This document shows positions 1 to 8,647 of a DNA stretch of 64,000 nt, in pieces. Origin of the DNA: Acidovorax sp. Leaf78 (lineage in GTDB: Bacteria; Pseudomonadota; Gammaproteobacteria; Burkholderiales; Burkholderiaceae_C); NCBI RefSeq assembly GCF_001422735.1, contig NZ_LMLZ01000025.1, positions 680 through 64,679 of the forward strand. The letters are read 5' to 3'. Numbering within the stretch: position 1 is the stretch's first letter; each line of letters starts with the position of its first letter. The translations under genes and the position numbers were made by a program. The notes below the pieces were generated by a model. The model was given only the letters and a program-made list of their open reading frames with translations, did no database searches and had not been told where the DNA came from.

Positions 1-36
1 GGGACGCAGGCTGTAGGGTCGCCCTTTCTTTGGTGA

Positions 37-62
37 CTTTCTTTCGGCGACGCGAAAGAAAG
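37..62. repeat. Perfect hairpin of the CTTTCTTT/AAAGAAAG type
   Basis: A 10-nt arm at 37-46 (CTTTCTTTCG) is followed by a 6-nt loop and its exact reverse complement at 53-62. A second partial CTTTCTTT copy lies just upstream at about 24-31. It is a dispersed intergenic hairpin of the kind seen in many proteobacterial genomes. No T run follows, so it is not a convincing intrinsic terminator. Confidence 0.6.
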
Positions 63-146
63 TTACTCGCACGCCGGGCGACTCCCGGCCTCCGCCCTTG
101 AACCAGGCACGCGGTACAAACCAGCGAGCCTGCGAGCGCACCCCGG

Positions 147-214
147 TTTCGACAGGCTTAACCCGAACGGGCGTGGGTTGAGCGCCCAGGTTTCGACAAG
201 CTCAACCCGAACGG
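147..214. repeat. Two REP-like copies (TTTCGACAAGCTCAACCCGAACGG family)
   Basis: Two direct copies of a 24-nt unit lie at 147-170 and 191-214 and differ at two positions. A related copy occurs at 50302-50324. An open minus-strand frame spans this stretch (63-266), but it is built from the repeat and I do not call it a gene. The rest of 1-272 shows no other feature. Confidence 0.7.
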
Positions 215-272
215 CTGTGAAGTTTCCGCGCCCAGAAAAAAAAGTGATGGAAGCACTCGAAGCCAACCTCCC

Positions 273-1475
273 TCAATGCCCCACAGCCACCGCCCCACCA
301 CCCCGCACCGGTATCCCACTGCGCCTATCCAGCACCCCGCTGTAATGCGTCAACCCCAGCGACACCAATACCACCACCGCCCCAATCCACGGCGTATGCA
401 TCAACCCCAGATGCGTCACGATCAACCCTCCACCCCATGCCGCCCCCGCAATCCCCAGATTGAACGCCGCAATGTTCAGCCCCGACGCCACATCCACAGC
501 CTGCGGCGTGAACCGCTCCGCCTGCTTGACCACATAGACCTGCAACCCCGGCACATTGCCGAATGCCACAGCACCCCACAACAGCACAGTGACCAAAGCC
601 AGCCAGGGGTAGGGCGCGGTGAACTGCAGCAACAACAACACCGTAGCCAGCAGCGCAAAGATGATGCGCAGCGCGGGGATGGGCCCCAGCCGGTCGGCCA
701 GGCGGCCGCCCCAGATGTTGCCAACCGCCACCGACACGCCGTACACCAGCATCACCCAGCCCACGGCGCCCGCGCTGAAGCCCGAGATGTCCGTGAGGAT
801 GGGCGCGAGAAAAGTGAAGGGGATGAAGGTGCCGCCATAGCCGACCGCCGTCTTGGCGTACACCAGCAGCAGGCGTGGCTCGGCCAGCACGCGGGCCTGT
901 TGCAGCAGTGACGCAGGCGGAGTGTGCGCAATGCCGCGCGGCACGAACCACGCGCTGCCGATGAAGGCCACCACGCCCAGCGCCGCCACGGCCAGGAAGG
1001 TTTCGCGCCAACCAAAATGCTGGCCGATGAAGGTGCCCAGCGGCACGCCGGTGACCAGCGCCACGGTGAGGCCGGTGAACATGATGGCGATGGCGCTCGC
1101 GGCCTTCTCGCGCGGCACGAGGCCGGTGGCGATGGTCGAGCCGATCGAGAAGAACACGCCGTGCGCCAGGCCGGTGAGGATGCGCGCGGCCACCAGCGTC
1201 TCGTAGCTCGGGGCCTGCCAGGCCAGCAGGTTGCCGGCGGTGAACAGCGCCATCAGCGACAGCAGCAGTGCCTTGCGCGGCACGCGGCCGGTGAGGGCGG
1301 TGAGCACGGGCGCGCCGACCGCCACGCCCAGGGCGTACAGGCTGACCAGCAGGCCCGCAGACGGGATGCTGATGGCCAGGTCGGCTGCCACGGTGGGCAG
1401 CAGGCCGACGATCACGAACTCGGTCGTGCCGATGGCGAATGCGCTGAGCGTCAGCGCGAGCAAGGCAATGGGCAT
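273..1475 (-). CDS. MFS transporter, DHA1 family (AraJ/YdhP-like exporter)
   Basis: A 400-residue inner-membrane protein of the major facilitator superfamily with about twelve hydrophobic segments, the usual size for the family. The N-terminus (FAIGTTEFVIVGLLPTVAAD) has the form typical of AraJ/YdhP and PbuE-like drug or purine exporters. The loop between helices 2 and 3 carries LTGRVPRKALL, matching motif A. The ATG is supported by CAGGAG about 9 nt upstream on the minus strand. It is divergent from a LysR regulator, which probably controls it. The substrate cannot be read from the sequence. Confidence 0.9.
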   Translation of the reverse strand: MPIALLALTLSAFAIGTTEFVIVGLLPTVAADLAISIPSAGLLVSLYALGVAVGAPVLTALTGRVPRKALLLSLMALFTAGNLLAWQAPSYETLVAARILTGLAHGVFFSIGSTIATGLVPREKAASAIAIMFTGLTVALVTGVPLGTFIGQHFGWRETFLAVAALGVVAFIGSAWFVPRGIAHTPPASLLQQARVLAEPRLLLVYAKTAVGYGGTFIPFTFLAPILTDISGFSAGAVGWVMLVYGVSVAVGNIWGGRLADRLGPIPALRIIFALLATVLLLLQFTAPYPWLALVTVLLWGAVAFGNVPGLQVYVVKQAERFTPQAVDVASGLNIAAFNLGIAGAAWGGGLIVTHLGLMHTPWIGAVVVLVSLGLTHYSGVLDRRSGIPVRGGGAVAVGH

Positions 1476-1612
1476 GGAAGAACACTCCTGGTAGGCAATG
1501 GTTGAATGCCTGGAGTGTGGGTGCTTGTCCTTTGCAGAAAAAGACGGTGATCAGCAGAAGATACTTGCTGCCAAATCAATAATGGCGGGTTGTCTGAACC
1601 GAGGTGCATTCC

Positions 1613-2497
1613 ATGAAAACCACGCTCGAAGAGCTGCAGGCCTTTGTCGCCGTCGTGGACGGCGGCTCCATCACCGCCGCCGCGGACCGCCTGGACCAGA
1701 CGGTCTCGGGCATCAGCCGGGCGCTGGCGCGGCTGGAGAAAAAGCTCGACACCACGCTGCTGCGCCGCACCACCCGACGCACCGAGCTGACGGAGGAGGG
1801 CCAGGCATTCCTGCAGCGCACGCGCGTCATCCTCGCGTCCATCGAAGACGCCGAAGAGCACATGGCCGCACGCCGCCAGCAGCCCGCAGGGCGGCTGCGC
1901 GTGAATGCGGCCACGCCGTTCATGCTGCACGCTGTCGTGCCGCTGGTGCCGGCGTTTCGCAGCGCCTACCCGCAGATCACGCTGGAGCTCGACACGGACG
2001 AGGGTTATATCGACCTGCTGGAGCGGCGCACCGACGTGGCGATCCGCATCGGCCAGTTGCAAGACTCGACCCTGCACGCGCGCCCCCTGTGCACCACCCG
2101 CCTGAGGGTGCTGGCCAGCCCCGAGTACTTGGCGCGCGCGGGCAGGCCCAAAAGCGTGGCGGATTTGGCGGGGCATACGCTGCTGGGCTTCAACCAGCCC
2201 GAGTCGCTCAACCGCTGGCCGCTGCGGGGCGCGCATGGGGACCAGTGGCCCATCGCGCCCAGCCTCACCGCGTCGAGCGGTGAAACGCTGCGCCAGCTGG
2301 CGCTCGCGCATGTGGGGCTGGTGTGTCTGTCGGACTTCATGACCGCAGGCGACCGCGATGGCGGCCGCCTGGTGCAGGTGCTGGCGCGCGACACGGTGGA
2401 GGTGCGCCAGCCCATCAACGCGGTGTACTACCGCAACACGCAGCTGGCCGCGCGCATTGCGTGTTTTCTGGACTTTCTGCAGGAGCGCATGGGCTGA
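1613..2497 (+). CDS. LysR-family transcriptional regulator
   Basis: A 294-residue regulator. An N-terminal winged helix-turn-helix (about residues 1-60: LQAFVAVVDGGSITAAADRL, then SGISRALARLEKKL) is followed by a periplasmic-binding-protein-like effector domain (about 88-290). I chose ATG 1613 because GAGG at 1601-1604 sits 8 nt before it; a GTG at 1604 is the alternative. It is divergent from the MFS exporter across 137 bp, the classic arrangement for a LysR protein controlling its neighbour. The effector is unknown. Confidence 0.92.
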   Translation: MKTTLEELQAFVAVVDGGSITAAADRLDQTVSGISRALARLEKKLDTTLLRRTTRRTELTEEGQAFLQRTRVILASIEDAEEHMAARRQQPAGRLRVNAATPFMLHAVVPLVPAFRSAYPQITLELDTDEGYIDLLERRTDVAIRIGQLQDSTLHARPLCTTRLRVLASPEYLARAGRPKSVADLAGHTLLGFNQPESLNRWPLRGAHGDQWPIAPSLTASSGETLRQLALAHVGLVCLSDFMTAGDRDGGRLVQVLARDTVEVRQPINAVYYRNTQLAARIACFLDFLQERMG

Positions 2498-2528
2498 CGC
2501 GGCAGCCCATGCACTGCGCCGGCCGGGC

Positions 2529-3239
2529 TCAGCCGCGCGCCGGAATGTTCAGGCCCTTGGCCACGGCCGGACGCTTCACGAACGCTGCCAGCACGCGCTC
2601 GATCTCCTTGAACTGGCCGAACTCCACCAGGTCGCCCGCGCCGTAGAAACCCACCAGGTTGCGCACCCACGGCAGGATGGCGATGTCGGCAATGGTGTAG
2701 GTGTCGCCCATCACCCACTGGCGGCCCTTCAGGCGCTCGTCCAGCACCTTGAGCAGGCGCTTCGATTCCGCCACGTAGCGGTCGCGCGGGCGCTTGTCTT
2801 CATAGTCCTTGCCGGCGAATTTGTGGAAGAAGCCGAGCTGGCCGAACATGGGCCCCAGCCCGCCCATCTGCCACATCACCCACTGCAGGGTCTCGTAGCG
2901 GCCGGCCGTGTCCTCTGGCATCAGCTGGCCGCTCTTGCTGGCCAGGTACACCAGGATGGCGCCGGACTCGAACAGCGCCAGGGGCTGGCCGTCCGGCCCG
3001 TTCGGGTCCAGGATGGCCGGGATCTTGTTGTTCGGGTTGAGCGACAGGAACTCGGGCGAGGTCTGGTCGTTGGTCTCGAAGCTCACCAGGTGCGGCTCGT
3101 AGGGCAGGCCCAGCTCTTCGAGTGCGATCGACACCTTCACGCCGTTGGGCGTGGGCAGCGAGTACAGCTGAATGCGCTCCGGGTGCTGCGCGGGCCATTT
3201 GCGGGTGATGGTGAAGGCGGAGAGATCGGGCTGGGCCAT
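2529..3239 (-). CDS. Glutathione S-transferase, YfcG/YghU-like (Nu class)
   Basis: A 236-residue cytosolic protein with an N-terminal thioredoxin-fold GST domain (about 20-105; LYSLPTPNGVKVSIALEELG, including the TPNG turn of the YfcG group) and an all-helical C-terminal domain (about 110-225). NPNNKIPAILDP and LFESGAILVYLA correspond to the glutathione-binding strand and the E-S pair that contacts the gamma-glutamyl group. Nu-class enzymes show disulfide-bond oxidoreductase activity; the physiological substrate here is unknown. It is convergent with the LysR gene and divergent from dapF. Confidence 0.92.
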   Translation of the reverse strand: MAQPDLSAFTITRKWPAQHPERIQLYSLPTPNGVKVSIALEELGLPYEPHLVSFETNDQTSPEFLSLNPNNKIPAILDPNGPDGQPLALFESGAILVYLASKSGQLMPEDTAGRYETLQWVMWQMGGLGPMFGQLGFFHKFAGKDYEDKRPRDRYVAESKRLLKVLDERLKGRQWVMGDTYTIADIAILPWVRNLVGFYGAGDLVEFGQFKEIERVLAAFVKRPAVAKGLNIPARG

Positions 3240-3419
3240 GCTGAAAGATCCTTCGAAGTGGTGGTGGTAGCGGCCGTGCGGGCCGGAAAAAGCGCAAGCC
3301 TAAACCGGAGTACGAATCGGTGCACGCCAGGGGCTTGCGCCGTGGGTGCGCCGCACGGCAGCCCGGCGTTGTGGTGCGTGCGGTGGGGTGTGCCATGGCG
3401 GCCAACCCGGTCCTGCGAC

Positions 3420-3425
3420 GATAAT
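3420..3425 (+). promoter_or_regulatory. -10-like box 7 nt before dapF ATG
   Basis: GATAAT at 3420-3425 ends 7 nt before the dapF start at 3433, so a transcript from it would start at or within a few bases of the ATG. No good -35 hexamer lies 16-18 nt upstream. No Shine-Dalgarno sequence of the usual form is present, which fits a leaderless or near-leaderless mRNA. Confidence 0.4.
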
Positions 3426-3432
3426 CCCGGGG

Positions 3433-4314
3433 ATGCAGATTCGCTTCACCAAGATGCAGGGCGCGGGCAACGATTTCGTCGTGCTCGACGAGACCCAGGG
3501 CCGCCTGGGCCTGTCCACCGCCCAGTACCGCTTTCTGGCGGACCGCCACTTCGGCGTGGGCGCCGACCAGATCCTGACCGTGCGGCCATCGCCCGGCGAC
3601 GGCATCGACTTCGAATACGTGATCCACAACGCCGACGGCGGCGAGGTGGAGCAGTGCGGCAACGGCGCCCGGTGCTTTGCGCGCTTTGTGCACGACAAGG
3701 GCCTGACGGGCCGCGACACGATCCGCGTGCAAACCAGGAGCGGCGTGATCGCCCCCCGCCTCACGGCCGACGGCCGCGTGACGGTGGACATGGGCCGCCC
3801 CGAGTTCGACCCGGCCAAGGTGCCGTTCGACCCCGCCGGCCTCACGCCCGTGGACCAGGGTTCGGGGCAAAAATGGCCGCTGTCGCTCGATGGGCAAGCG
3901 CAAGCAGCTCCTGTTTTTGTAGCGGTGGCCTCCATGGGCAATCCGCATGCCGTGCAGCTGGTGGATAACGTGGACACAGCGCCCGTCGCGCAGACCGGCC
4001 CGCTCATCGAACACCACGCGCGCTTTCCGCAGCGCGTGAACGCCGGCTACCTGCAGGTCGTGGACCGCAGCCATGTGCGGCTGCGCGTGTTCGAGCGCGG
4101 CGTGGGCGAGACCCTGGCCTGCGGCACCGGCGCCTGCGCGGCCGTGGCCTCGGGCATCCGCCTGGGCCTGCTGGACGCCGAAGTGCAGGTCGAGACCCGC
4201 GGCGGGACGCTCACCATCGCCTGGAGCGGCCAGGCGGCCGATTCCGTTTTCATGACCGGCCCGGCCACCACGGTGTTCGAAGGCCAGATCGACATTCCCG
4301 ACACCCTCCTATGA
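3433..4314 (+). CDS. dapF: Diaminopimelate epimerase
   Basis: A 293-residue enzyme that converts LL- to meso-diaminopimelate, feeding lysine synthesis and the MurE step encoded downstream. It begins with the family signature [20 protein letters not shown] and has the two catalytic-cysteine motifs, EQCGNGARC and ACGTGACA. The frame stays open upstream to 3346, but homology starts at 3433. The stop overlaps the DUF484 start (4311). Around residues 154-164 the coding DNA contains a fragment of the dispersed palindromic element (3894-3923), giving the local peptide [10 protein letters not shown]. Confidence 0.97.
   Translation: MQIRFTKMQGAGNDFVVLDETQGRLGLSTAQYRFLADRHFGVGADQILTVRPSPGDGIDFEYVIHNADGGEVEQCGNGARCFARFVHDKGLTGRDTIRVQTRSGVIAPRLTADGRVTVDMGRPEFDPAKVPFDPAGLTPVDQGSGQKWPLSLDGQAQAAPVFVAVASMGNPHAVQLVDNVDTAPVAQTGPLIEHHARFPQRVNAGYLQVVDRSHVRLRVFERGVGETLACGTGACAAVASGIRLGLLDAEVQVETRGGTLTIAWSGQAADSVFMTGPATTVFEGQIDIPDTLL
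3894..3923. repeat. Palindromic-element fragment inside dapF
   Basis: The minus strand reads as the half-element GCTACAAAAACAGGAGCTGC followed by TTGCGCTTGC. The 17-mer at 3907-3923 is identical to one inside murD at 23537-23553. It is in frame and does not disrupt dapF. Confidence 0.55.
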
Positions 4315-5003
4315 CGACGTCCCATATTCCACCGATCACCGAAGACGACATCGCCCAGTTCCTCACCAACACGCCGGGCTTCTTCGAGCGCCATGCGGAG
4401 GTACTGGCCAGCGTGCAGATCACCAGCCCCCACGGTGCCCGCGCCGTGAGCCTGCAGGAGCGCCAGGCCGAGATGCTGCGCGAGAAGATCAAGGGCCTGG
4501 AGCAGCGCATCATGGAGATGGTGCGCAACAGCACCGAGAACGCGACCATCGCGCACAAGGTGCACCAGTGGACCAGCGCGCTGCTGGAGGTCAAGGACCC
4601 GTTCGACCTGCCCCAGGCCGTGGTGGACGGCTTGCGCACGCTGTTCGACGTGCCCCAGGCGGCGGTGCGCGTGTGGGACGTGGCCGGCCCGTACATCGAT
4701 GCCGACTTCACCCAGGGCGCGAGCGAGGACGCGCGCGCGTTCGCCTCGTCGCTGACCATGCCGTTCTGCGGCCCCAACCTGGGCTTCGAGCCGGCCGGCT
4801 GGCTGGCGCAGGAGCCGGGCGAACCCGCCCAGTCGCTGGCGCTGCTGCCGCTGCGCGCGGGGGCCATCGACAGTGCGACGCCGGCGTTCGGCCTGCTGGT
4901 GCTGGGCTCGCCCGATGCGCACCGCTTTGACGCGACCATGGGCACGGACTTTCTGGCGCGCATGGCCGAGCTGGCCAGTGCGGCGCTCATCCGCCTGAAA
5001 TGA
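4311..5003 (+). CDS. DUF484 family protein
   Basis: A 230-residue cytosolic protein of the DUF484 family, which has a GAF-like fold and is typically encoded between dapF and xerC, as here. The N-terminal segment ([20 protein letters not shown]) is the most conserved part. A helical stretch around residues 45-75 ([20 protein letters not shown]) looks coiled-coil, and the GAF-like part follows. The start overlaps dapF by 4 nt (ATGA), indicating translational coupling. Its biochemical role is unknown. Confidence 0.9.
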   Translation: MTTSHIPPITEDDIAQFLTNTPGFFERHAEVLASVQITSPHGARAVSLQERQAEMLREKIKGLEQRIMEMVRNSTENATIAHKVHQWTSALLEVKDPFDLPQAVVDGLRTLFDVPQAAVRVWDVAGPYIDADFTQGASEDARAFASSLTMPFCGPNLGFEPAGWLAQEPGEPAQSLALLPLRAGAIDSATPAFGLLVLGSPDAHRFDATMGTDFLARMAELASAALIRLK

Positions 5004-5007
5004 GCTC

Positions 5008-5200
5008 CCCCCTGAGCCGCTTTGGGTCTCGGTGCCACTGCCTGAGGCAGCGGCTCTTCAGAGCTGTCCAAGCCTGCGCAGGCAGGCTTGGAGCCGCAGC
5101 TCCTCAGCCCCTGAGGGAAGACGCCACCCGTGGCCCGGCGAAGCCGGTTCCACGGTGGCGCTGGCGTGGGGGCGCGCCGGTTGCGGCCTTCGCGCGGGTG
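5008..5200 (+). repeat. Dispersed CCCCTGAG...TTCCACGG element
   Basis: Begins with CCCCCCTGAGCCGC just after the DUF484 stop and carries the ACGCCACCCGTGGC / CGAAGCCGGTTCCACGG block seen in the other copies (6220-6390, 33113-33225, 50369-50590, 61918-62040). It also holds an inverted repeat around CCAAGCCTGCGCAGGCAGGCTTGG. It fills the gap between DUF484 and xerC. Confidence 0.6.
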
Positions 5201-5245
5201 GTTTAGAGCTTCAAGGCTGCTGCCGTTCTGTTTGGCGTTACCACC

Positions 5246-6220
5246 ATGTCCGACGCTCCGGCCACTTCATCGCAGCCCACCGACCCACAGGTGCTGCGCT
5301 ATCTGGAGCATGTGCGGGTGGAGAAGCGGCTGGCGGACCGCACGCTCACGCTGTACACGCTGGACCTGGAGCGGCTGGCGCAGTTCGCGCGCGGGGTGAA
5401 TCTGCCGCTGCTGCAGCTGACGAGTGCGCACATCCGCCGCTTCGTGGCGCAGATGCACAGTGCGGGGCGCAGCGGGCGGGGGATTGCGCTCATTTTGTCG
5501 GGGTGGCGCGGGTTCTTCATCTGGGCCGGGCGGCAAGGCCTGATCGATCACAACCCGGTGCAGGACGTGCGCGCGCCCAAGGCGCCCAAGCCGCTGCCCA
5601 AGGCGCTAGGGGTGGACGACGCGGTGCGTCTGGCCGAGTTCGACAACACCGGTGCCGACCCGTGGCTGGAGGCGCGCGACGCGGCCATGGTCGAGTTGCT
5701 GTACGGCTGCGGCCTGCGCGTGGGCGAGCTGGCGGGGCTGGACGCGGTGCCCGGCCCCGACACCCAGCGCCTGGGCCGCGGCTGGGTGGACCTGCAGGCG
5801 GGCGAGGCCCATGTGTTCGGCAAGGGCAGCAAGCGCCGCAGCGTGCCCGTGGGCCGCGCCGCCACCCAGGCGCTGCAGGCCTGGCTGCAGCTGCGGGCCA
5901 CGCCGTTTGGCGGCGAGGGTGCCGCGCGGCTCGACGCTGCGCTGTTCGTCGGCCAGCGTGGCGCCCGGCTCACGGCGCAGTCGATCTGGCTGCGCCTGCG
6001 CCAGCGCAGCCAGCAGGCGGGGCTGACCACGCCGGTGCACCCGCACATGCTGCGCCACTCGTTCGCCAGCCATTTGCTGCAAAGCAGCGGCGACCTGCGC
6101 GCGGTGCAGGAGCTGCTGGGGCACGCCAACATCACCACCACGCAGGTGTACACGCGGCTGGATTTTCAGCACCTGGCCAAGGTGTATGACGCGGCGCATC
6201 CTCGCGCTAGAAAAAAGTAG
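5246..6220 (+). CDS. xerC: Tyrosine recombinase XerC
   Basis: A 324-residue site-specific recombinase that resolves chromosome dimers at dif with XerD. The N-terminal core-binding SAM-like domain (about 15-105) is followed by the catalytic domain. Visible catalytic residues are R158 (CGLRVGEL), the beta-hairpin lysine in GKGSKRRS, H267-x-x-R270 (HMLR), H293 (LGHANITT) and the nucleophile Y302 (QVYTRL). It is slightly longer than the usual 300 residues, mostly at the N-terminus. The position downstream of dapF and DUF484 supports XerC over XerD. Confidence 0.95.
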   Translation: MSDAPATSSQPTDPQVLRYLEHVRVEKRLADRTLTLYTLDLERLAQFARGVNLPLLQLTSAHIRRFVAQMHSAGRSGRGIALILSGWRGFFIWAGRQGLIDHNPVQDVRAPKAPKPLPKALGVDDAVRLAEFDNTGADPWLEARDAAMVELLYGCGLRVGELAGLDAVPGPDTQRLGRGWVDLQAGEAHVFGKGSKRRSVPVGRAATQALQAWLQLRATPFGGEGAARLDAALFVGQRGARLTAQSIWLRLRQRSQQAGLTTPVHPHMLRHSFASHLLQSSGDLRAVQELLGHANITTTQVYTRLDFQHLAKVYDAAHPRARKK

Positions 6221-6555
6221 CCCCCCTGAGGCGCTGCGCGCCTTCCCCCGAGGGGGACGCACCCCCTGGTCTGGCAAAGCCGGCTCCACGGGAAGGATGG
6301 GTCGCCCCCTGAGCGGCGTTGCCGCTTCCCCCGAGGGGGACGCACCCCCTGGCCTGGCAAAGCCAGCTCCACGGGTGCACTGGTGGGGGCGGCGCGCGCT
6401 GCGGGCGTTGGTGGTTGCGGGGCCGGTGTCTGGCGCTGATCGGGCATGCCGGTGGGTCGGGGTGGTTCTCGTTGTCTGGGGTCATGGAACCAAGATGTGA
6501 GGCCGTGCATCCGAGCAGGGGGTGCTTGTTGTAGGGCGCCTTGGAGTGTTGTGCC
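6220..6555. other. xerC-lepB intergenic region with tandem dispersed repeats
   Basis: About 335 bp without a supportable gene. It holds two successive copies of the dispersed element, at 6221-6297 and 6304-6390, each with a CCCCCTGAG palindrome, GAGGGGGACGCACCCCCTGG and a GCTCCACGG end. The remainder (6391-6555) is GC-rich with no clear promoter or terminator. Confidence 0.6.
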
Positions 6556-7227
6556 ATGTTGCTGAAATGGGTCAAATCGAACCGTGGGTTCATCGTGTTG
6601 CTGCTGTGCTTCGGCATCTTTCGCACGGCGGTGGCGGACTGGAATCCGATTCCTTCGGGGTCCATGCGGCCTACGCTGCTGGAGGGGGATGTGGTGTTCG
6701 TCAACCGGCTGGCCTATGACCTGAAGGTGCCGCTGACCGATGTGGTGGTGGCGCGGCTGGGGGATCCGGCGCGGGGGGATGTGGTCACGTTCTCGTCGCC
6801 GCTGGACGGCGCGCGGCTCATCAAGCGGATTGCGGCGTTGCCGGGCGACACGGTGGAGATGCGCGACGAGGTGCTGTACCTCAACGGCCAGGCGGCGCGC
6901 TACGACGCGCCCGAGGCGGTGACCGAGCACTTGGCCGAGTTGGGGGCTGAGGTGTCCGCCACGCGTTGGACGGAGCACCTGGACGGTCACGAGCGCCGCG
7001 TGCAGTGGCTGCAGGGCGTGACGGCGCACAGCAGCTTCGGGCCGGTGACGGTGCCCGCGGGCCAGTACCTGGTGCTGGGCGACAACCGGGACAACAGCGC
7101 GGACTCCCGCTACATCGGCTTCGTGCCGCGGCACCTGCTCATCGGCCAGGCGCGGAGGGTGCTGGTGTCGGCCGACATTTTGGAGAACTGGGCGCCCCGC
7201 ATCGGGCGCATCGGCCACCCGCTCTGA
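6556..7227 (+). CDS. lepB: Signal peptidase I
   Basis: A 223-residue inner-membrane serine protease that removes signal peptides from exported proteins. One N-terminal transmembrane segment (about 11-25) precedes the catalytic domain. The Ser-Lys dyad is S36 (PSGSMRPT) and K90 (LIKRIAALPGD); the C-terminal box GDNRDNSADSR is at about 175-185. It has one membrane anchor where E. coli LepB has two. I chose ATG 6556 because MLLKWVKSNRGF matches the family start; upstream codons in the frame (TTG 6541) add only MECCA. This is a second, short-type LepB rather than the usual lepA-linked gene, judging from context. Confidence 0.93.
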   Translation: MLLKWVKSNRGFIVLLLCFGIFRTAVADWNPIPSGSMRPTLLEGDVVFVNRLAYDLKVPLTDVVVARLGDPARGDVVTFSSPLDGARLIKRIAALPGDTVEMRDEVLYLNGQAARYDAPEAVTEHLAELGAEVSATRWTEHLDGHERRVQWLQGVTAHSSFGPVTVPAGQYLVLGDNRDNSADSRYIGFVPRHLLIGQARRVLVSADILENWAPRIGRIGHPL

Positions 7228-7282
7228 GGCCTGGCGCTGAGCTGGCGTGGCGGCGGTGGGCGATGGGGCCGTTCATTCACGC

Positions 7283-7288
7283 GACAAT
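7283..7288 (+). promoter_or_regulatory. -10-like box 9 nt before the rRNA methyltransferase start
   Basis: GACAAT at 7283-7288 lies 9 nt before ATG 7298. No -35 match is visible. It fits the group of starts in this window that are placed immediately after a -10-like hexamer. Confidence 0.25.
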
Positions 7289-7297
7289 CGCCCCATC

Positions 7298-8533
7298 ATG
7301 AAAACCCTTCGCCTTCGCCCTGGCAAAGAGCGCTCGCTCTTGCGCCGCCACCCCTGGATTTTTGAATCGGCCATCGCCAAAGGCGGCGCCGACAGCGGCG
7401 AGACCGTGCGCGTGGAGTCGCACGAGGGCCAGTTCCTGGCCTGGGCTGCGTTCAGCCCCAGCTCGCGCATCCGAGCCCGGGTGTGGAGCTTTGACGAGGC
7501 GCAGCGCATTGATGCTCCTTTTTTCATAGCTGCTTGCGCACGCTCCATCATCGCCAGAGCCCGTTTTGATGTGCAAAGCGACGGTGTGCGCCTGGTGCAC
7601 GGCGAGTCCGACGGCCTGCCCGGCCTCATCGTGGACCGCTACGGCGACACCCTGGTGGCGCAGTTCACCAGCGCCGGGACCGAGCGCTGGAAAGCCGTGA
7701 TCGCCGATGCCCTGCTGCGCGAGACGGGCCTGGCCAAGCTGTATGAACGCTCGGACGCCAGTGTGCGCGCGCTCGAGGGCCTCGAGCCCGCCACCGGCTG
7801 GCTGCGCGGCGGCCCCACGGGTACGCCGGGCGACGGCGAAGGCCCCCCGCTCGAGCTCACCATCCACGAACACCAGTGGAATTTGACGCTGAACATCGCC
7901 GAAGGCCACAAGACCGGCTTCTACCTGGACCAGCGCGACAGCCGCAAGCGCTTTGCCGACTACGCGCAGCGCCTGGGCTTCAAGGACGTGCTCAACTGCT
8001 TTTGCTACACCGGCGGCTTCAGCGTGGCCGCGCTCGCGGGCATGCGCGCCGGCGGCGCATCGGCGGACGGGCATGTGACGTCCATCGACTCGTCGGGCCC
8101 GGCCCTGGAGCGCGCCCGCGCCCATGTGGCGCTCAACGGGTTCGACCTGAACCACGCCAGCTTCATGGATGCGGACGTGAACGCGTCGCTGCGCCAGTTT
8201 CTCAAGGAAGGCCGGCGCTTCGATGCCATCGTGCTCGACCCGCCGAAGTTTGCGCCCACTGCGGCCCACGCCGACCGCGCGGCACGCGCGTACAAGGACA
8301 TCAACCGCCTGGCGCTGCAGTTGCTTTCGCCCGGCGGCGTGCTGTTCACCTTCTCGTGCTCGGGCGGCATCAGCGCCGACCTGTTCCACAAGATCGTCGC
8401 ATCAGCGGGCGCCGATGCGGGCGTGGACGGCTTCATCCTGGAGCGTCTGGGCGGCGCGCCCGACCACCCGATGACCCTCGAATTCCCCGAAGGCGAGTAC
8501 CTCAAGGGCCTGGTGGTGATGCGCAAGGGCTGA
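7298..8533 (+). CDS. rlmI: Class I SAM-dependent rRNA methyltransferase (RlmI-like)
   Basis: A 411-residue enzyme resembling RlmI, which makes 5-methylcytosine at position 1962 of 23S rRNA. The N-terminal PUA domain (about 1-75; LRLRPGKERSLLRRHPWIFE) is followed by a Rossmann-fold methyltransferase with motif I (NCFCYTGGFSVAAL), motif IV (LDPPKFAP) and a Cys motif (FTFSCSGG). The translated start used here follows a run in the same frame from 7247 that lacks homology. The region coding residues 72-81 (7513-7540) holds a fragment of the dispersed palindromic element. The symbol is by family resemblance. Confidence 0.88.
   Translation: MKTLRLRPGKERSLLRRHPWIFESAIAKGGADSGETVRVESHEGQFLAWAAFSPSSRIRARVWSFDEAQRIDAPFFIAACARSIIARARFDVQSDGVRLVHGESDGLPGLIVDRYGDTLVAQFTSAGTERWKAVIADALLRETGLAKLYERSDASVRALEGLEPATGWLRGGPTGTPGDGEGPPLELTIHEHQWNLTLNIAEGHKTGFYLDQRDSRKRFADYAQRLGFKDVLNCFCYTGGFSVAALAGMRAGGASADGHVTSIDSSGPALERARAHVALNGFDLNHASFMDADVNASLRQFLKEGRRFDAIVLDPPKFAPTAAHADRAARAYKDINRLALQLLSPGGVLFTFSCSGGISADLFHKIVASAGADAGVDGFILERLGGAPDHPMTLEFPEGEYLKGLVVMRKG
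7513..7540. repeat. Palindromic-element fragment inside rlmI
   Basis: On the minus strand this reads TGCGCAAGCAGCTATGAAAA then AAGGAGCA. The GCGCAAGCAGCT part is identical to the dapF copy. It is in frame, encoding part of DAPFFIAACARS. Confidence 0.5.
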
Positions 8534-8647
8534 ACGCGGCAAGGGCTTGACAGCGTCGGTACACTGAAAACAACCCCTTGCGCCACGCACACCCGGCCCG
8601 CAGTGCCGGGTGCAGCGCATGGGTTCATCCCTTGAAGGACACACAAC

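Noticed and set aside
63-266. Minus-strand 67-codon open frame at the left edge
   Set aside because: It is composed of REP-like repeats and has no start context or recognisable domain.
2358-3968. Plus-strand frame of 536 codons
   Set aside because: It is antisense to the GST gene and out of frame with dapF; the product is Arg/Ala/Gly-rich without any domain, as expected in high-GC DNA.
8547-8565. TTGACA and TACACT upstream of the CobW-type gene
   Set aside because: The hexamers are 7 bp apart, so they cannot form one promoter.
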